The notes under the pieces are model-generated. The model saw only the letters and a program-made list of their open reading frames with translations, made no database searches and had not been told where the DNA came from. Shown one piece after another: positions 61,364 through 64,000 of a DNA stretch of 64,000 nt. Within the stretch, counting starts at the first letter, position 1. Every line of letters begins with the position of its first letter. This DNA is from Nocardia anaemiae NBRC 100462 (GTDB lineage: Bacteria; Actinomycetota; Actinomycetes; Mycobacteriales; Mycobacteriaceae): the NCBI RefSeq assembly GCF_001612725.1, contig NZ_BDAZ01000069.1, positions 1-64,000 of the forward strand, read 5' to 3'. The translations under genes and the position numbers were made by a program.

Positions 61364-62731
61364 TTACTTCAAGCGGAGCTTGCCGAACAGACCTTCCTTC
61401 TCGTCATCCGGACCCGCGGTGAAGTACAGCGAATCGGCATCGCCGAGGCTCTCGCCATTGCCGAACATCAGGGCCCACAGACCCTCGATCTCGACCGGCT
61501 GACCCTTCTCATCGCGCAGGTAATCGACGAACCTGCCGGTGGCATCGTCGTAGGCGAGCACATGGCCGAGGCCGCCGAAATTGCCGACCAGCAGCTTGCC
61601 GCTGAGCGGACCGAAGTTCGCGGGAGCCACCGCGACACCCCAAGGCGCATTGAGGCGGCCGCCGTCGTCGAGGATGCGGACCAGCTTGCCGCTGCCGTCG
61701 AATTCGGCGACCTTGCCCTTGGCGGGCTTGCCCTTGGCGTCCTTCTCCTGATCCTTGTCGAGCGAATCCTCTTCGGCCTTGTCGAACTTGGACGCGTCCT
61801 GCTCATCGGGCTTGGTGTCGGCGTAGGAGACGAATACCCGGTTGCCGATGGTGGTCACATTGAACGGCGCGGGATCGCCGGGCTTGGCCTTCTTGCCCTT
61901 ATCCGGTGCTGCCGCGTCGATCTGATCGCCGGTGGCGAAGGGGTTGGCGAAGCCGACGGTCGGGATCAGCTGCCAGTCCTTGTCGAAGGTGCGGATCTGC
62001 GGGTTCTCACCGAAGTCGGCAGCGAGGAGCTTGTCACCGGACGGGGTGAGCGCGATACCGAAGAACGCCATGCCCTGGGATTCGCCGTCGAAGACCAGGT
62101 TCGCCGGGCCGTCGTGCCGGATGATCGCGCCCTCGGGACCCTGCTCGGTCCATGCCGAAATCTTGCCGGAGTCGGTGGCGAAGATGAACCGCGACGAACC
62201 GGTCAGCGGCACCGGCGCACCATCGACGTCCACCGGCTGGTCGCGCACCACGAACAGATCGGAGGTGATGGGAGCGCCGTTGAAGACGACACCGGTGGTC
62301 TTGCCGATGCTCTTATCGGAGGTGTCGGCGTCCGCGCCCGGAATCGTGACGATCTTCAGCGGATCCTGGAACAGCTTCTGCACCTTGGGATCCGCGGACG
62401 CGCTGACATCGCCGACGAACTGGAAGGACTTACCGCCCGCACCGACCCAGAAATGCCCGCCCGCACCCTTCGGGCGATCGGCTAGTCCCCACGCGTTCAC
62501 CATGTCCGGAAAGGTGTACTGCGCTTTGTATTCGGCGTTGTTGGCGGCGAGGTTGGTCTGCGCGTAGTGGTTGCCGTCGAGGGCAGGCACTTCATCGTCA
62601 GACGACTTCGAATCCGAGCATGCCGCGGCCACGACCAGGGCAGCGCCGAGCACCGATGCGCGCAGCAGACCGTTGCGGGTCCGCGACCGCCGGGCCCCGT
62701 TGCGGCGCGATTCACTAAGGCGTGCGTTCAA
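61364..62731 (-). CDS. TIGR03118-type exported lipoprotein
   Basis: 455 aa. A lipoprotein signal (SVLGAALVVAAAC, lipobox AAAC) follows a basic start. The mature part is a beta-propeller-like protein: NAWGLADRPKG, GGHFWVGAGGKSFQ, TTGVVFNGAPITSDLFVV, LNAPWGVAVAPANFGPLSGK and LLVGNFGGLGHVLAY, the TIGR03118 pattern. A Lys/Asp-rich insert (around residues 315-350) separates two blades. Function unknown. The start is 43 bp from an IdeR-like box, so iron may repress it. Confidence 0.85.
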   Translation of the reverse strand: MNARLSESRRNGARRSRTRNGLLRASVLGAALVVAAACSDSKSSDDEVPALDGNHYAQTNLAANNAEYKAQYTFPDMVNAWGLADRPKGAGGHFWVGAGGKSFQFVGDVSASADPKVQKLFQDPLKIVTIPGADADTSDKSIGKTTGVVFNGAPITSDLFVVRDQPVDVDGAPVPLTGSSRFIFATDSGKISAWTEQGPEGAIIRHDGPANLVFDGESQGMAFFGIALTPSGDKLLAADFGENPQIRTFDKDWQLIPTVGFANPFATGDQIDAAAPDKGKKAKPGDPAPFNVTTIGNRVFVSYADTKPDEQDASKFDKAEEDSLDKDQEKDAKGKPAKGKVAEFDGSGKLVRILDDGGRLNAPWGVAVAPANFGPLSGKLLVGNFGGLGHVLAYDDATGRFVDYLRDEKGQPVEIEGLWALMFGNGESLGDADSLYFTAGPDDEKEGLFGKLRLK

Positions 62732-62773
62732 CTTCTTCGTCCTTTCCAGCCACTCGCAACCCTCATTCGGCGA

Positions 62774-62792
62774 TTAGGCGACGCTAACCTTA
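62774..62792. promoter_or_regulatory. IdeR/DtxR-like iron box
   Basis: TTAGGCGACGCTAACCTTA matches the 19-bp consensus TTAGGTTAGGCTAACCTAA at 15 positions. It lies in the 122-bp divergent region, 43 bp from the lipoprotein start and about 60 bp from the nitrobindin-like start, so both could be iron-repressed. Confidence 0.55.
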
Positions 62793-62853
62793 GCTGGGCG
62801 GAATTTCGACCGTATCGGAACACCCCGGATCCGACAGGTTTAAGCTGTCGCGC

Positions 62854-63351
62854 GTGGTCGCCCCTCAACCTTCCGTCGCCCCCCATCCGGATATCGCTCC
62901 GCTCGCACCATTGCTCGGCACATGGCGCGGACCAGGCCACGGCGAGTACCCGACCATCGAGTCGTTCGACTATGTCGAGGAAATCAAGTTCGGCCACCTC
63001 GGCCGACCGTTCCTCACCTATCGGCAGCGCACCCGCGCCGCCGACGGCAGCCGACCGATGCACGCCGAAACCGGTTATCTGCGTTGTCCGCGCCCGGATC
63101 ACGTCGAATTGATCCTGGCCCACCCGACCGGCATCACCGAGATCTGTGAGGGCAGCCTCACCATCGTCGATGGTGAACTGCGGATGGAATTCGAATCGAC
63201 CAGCATCGGCCGCAGCAGTACCGCGAAAGTGGTGACCGCCCTCGGCCGTTCGATCACACTGACCGGCGACACCATCGACTACACCCTGCGCATGGCCGCG
63301 GTCGGCGAACCACTGACCCACCACCTCGCGGCGACCCTGCACCGCGCCTGA
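62854..63351 (+). CDS. Nitrobindin-like heme-binding beta-barrel protein (FABP family, DUF1794)
   Basis: 165 aa, GTG start. A fatty-acid-binding-protein-like barrel with the nitrobindin signature LLGTWRGPGHGEYPTI near the start and the C-terminal heme-ligand His in LTHHLAATLHRA. Mycobacterial nitrobindins bind ferric heme and react with peroxynitrite or NO. The same region holds an iron box 60 bp upstream, in line with heme or iron links. It is followed 0 bp later by the convergent Coq4-like gene stop. Confidence 0.88.
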   Translation: MVAPQPSVAPHPDIAPLAPLLGTWRGPGHGEYPTIESFDYVEEIKFGHLGRPFLTYRQRTRAADGSRPMHAETGYLRCPRPDHVELILAHPTGITEICEGSLTIVDGELRMEFESTSIGRSSTAKVVTALGRSITLTGDTIDYTLRMAAVGEPLTHHLAATLHRA

Positions 63352-64000
63352 TCAGTCGCGGGACGGATCCGGACGCCAGGGCACATACGCCCTGCCCTCG
63401 GCCTGAGCGGCGGCCTCGGCCGAATGCAGTTGGTATGGCGTGATACCGCCCGTTGCCCATGCGCCGACCGAACCGGCGGCGACGGCTTCGGGTGACTTCG
63501 CCGTCAATCCGATCTCATTGCGCACCACCGCGATCGGCCGATCGGCGAGCGCGAACCAGTCCAGGTCGAGAAAATCGTGGCTGCCATGGGTGAGTGCGCC
63601 GCGTCGCATGGCATCGCCGAGACGGGTCGCCATGCCCGCGGTGCGCAAATGCCCTTCATTGGCTTCGAACAATCCGGCTCCGGCATGGAGGTAGCCGGTT
63701 TCGAAGAGCGAAATCACCATGGCGAGCAGGCTGAACGCGCGCGGATCGTCATTGGCGCGCGCCATGAAGGCGAATACCTCGATCTCGTTCTCCAGCGTGG
63801 TGCCGTATCCGGCGAGCACATGCACCCAGTCGTGCTGGGCGAGCAGCGGCGGCGCGGAACCGGGCAGACCGGGCGTGACGAAACCACGATCGGCATAGAA
63901 ATCCGCGACGCCGCGCCCGAGTGTGCCGACGGGCAACTCGCGCAGGGTTGCCCAGCGCGCGGCCAAGGCCGGATCATTGCTGACCTGTCCCCAGGACGAA
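63352..64000 (-). CDS. Coq4-family-like protein (runs off right edge)
   Basis: The C-terminal 215 residues are inside the window; the frame is open to the edge. The motif HDWVHVLAGYGTTLENE fits the Coq4 metal signature HDxxHx11E, and LELP-like surroundings (RELPVGTLGRGVADFY) fit the family too. Coq4 supports ubiquinone assembly in eukaryotes and proteobacteria; actinobacteria have menaquinone, so the role here is unknown and could be in another lipid quinone or isoprenoid pathway. The end is unrelated to known tails. Confidence 0.72.
   Translation of the reverse strand, partial: SSWGQVSNDPALAARWATLRELPVGTLGRGVADFYADRGFVTPGLPGSAPPLLAQHDWVHVLAGYGTTLENEIEVFAFMARANDDPRAFSLLAMVISLFETGYLHAGAGLFEANEGHLRTAGMATRLGDAMRRGALTHGSHDFLDLDWFALADRPIAVVRNEIGLTAKSPEAVAAGSVGAWATGGITPYQLHSAEAAAQAEGRAYVPWRPDPSRD

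Overview
The window is a high-GC actinobacterial chromosome segment, most likely Nocardia or a close relative in the Mycobacteriales. The basis is gene content and order: infB-ylxR-nusA-rimP, a lipoprotein/DUF4439 pair, proS, EfpA-like exporters, cysG, cobB, cobO, a fused chelatase, GNAT, mqo, hydrolase and map follow the order I remember from Mycobacterium tuberculosis (about Rv2839c to Rv2861c), but with long insertions. No plasmid, phage structural, CRISPR or rRNA genes are visible.

Layout. 1-7.8 kb: translation/transcription core genes (infB start, ylxR, nusA, rimP), a Tat lipoprotein with a DUF4439 partner, an acyl-CoA dehydrogenase and proS. 7.8-13.4 kb: an unusual stretch with two tandem-repeat arrays (about 108 bp and 55 bp units), yaaA, an AbiEi-like protein, an F420/NADP oxidoreductase-like protein, an unrecognised 243-aa protein and, right after it, two consecutive RNAs that fold as circularly permuted tRNAs (T arm, closed acceptor hairpin, D arm). 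13.4-21.6 kb: aminotransferase plus methylmalonate-semialdehyde dehydrogenase under a divergent PucR regulator, a PPOX protein and two overlapping EfpA-type exporters. 21.9-41 kb: the cobalamin/siroheme block (cysG; CbiG-like, cobB, cobO, ChlI-ChlD-type chelatase; cobQ), split by an accessory block (cytosine-deaminase-like enzyme, DoxX protein, phosphotransferase plus partner, VOC protein, P450), then GNAT, mqo, two hydrolases and map. 41-48.7 kb: LLM oxidoreductase, methyltransferase, two further P450s with an AraC regulator, an exporter. 48.8-52.1 kb: a 1099-aa helical-repeat protein. 52.3-54.8 kb: a decayed accessory stretch with DUF4254, an IS5-type transposase relic, a DUF3291-like protein, a broken LysR gene and an exported HD-domain protein. 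54.8-64 kb: GlxA-type and XRE/DUF5753 regulators, two ABC-2 permeases without an ATPase, an IrrE-like metallopeptidase, a second DUF4254 protein, an SDR/HxlR divergent pair with a palindromic operator, and a TIGR03118-type lipoprotein divergent from a nitrobindin-like protein across an IdeR-like iron box. A Coq4-like gene runs off the right edge.

Most notable: (1) the tandem permuted-tRNA-like RNAs, which resemble bacterial Y RNAs (YrlA class), beside an unknown protein gene; (2) a family of three 62-bp palindromic elements, each 3' of a gene; (3) two tandem arrays, one of which runs directly into the yaaA start codon; (4) a P450 in which the ExxR motif reads KxxQ.
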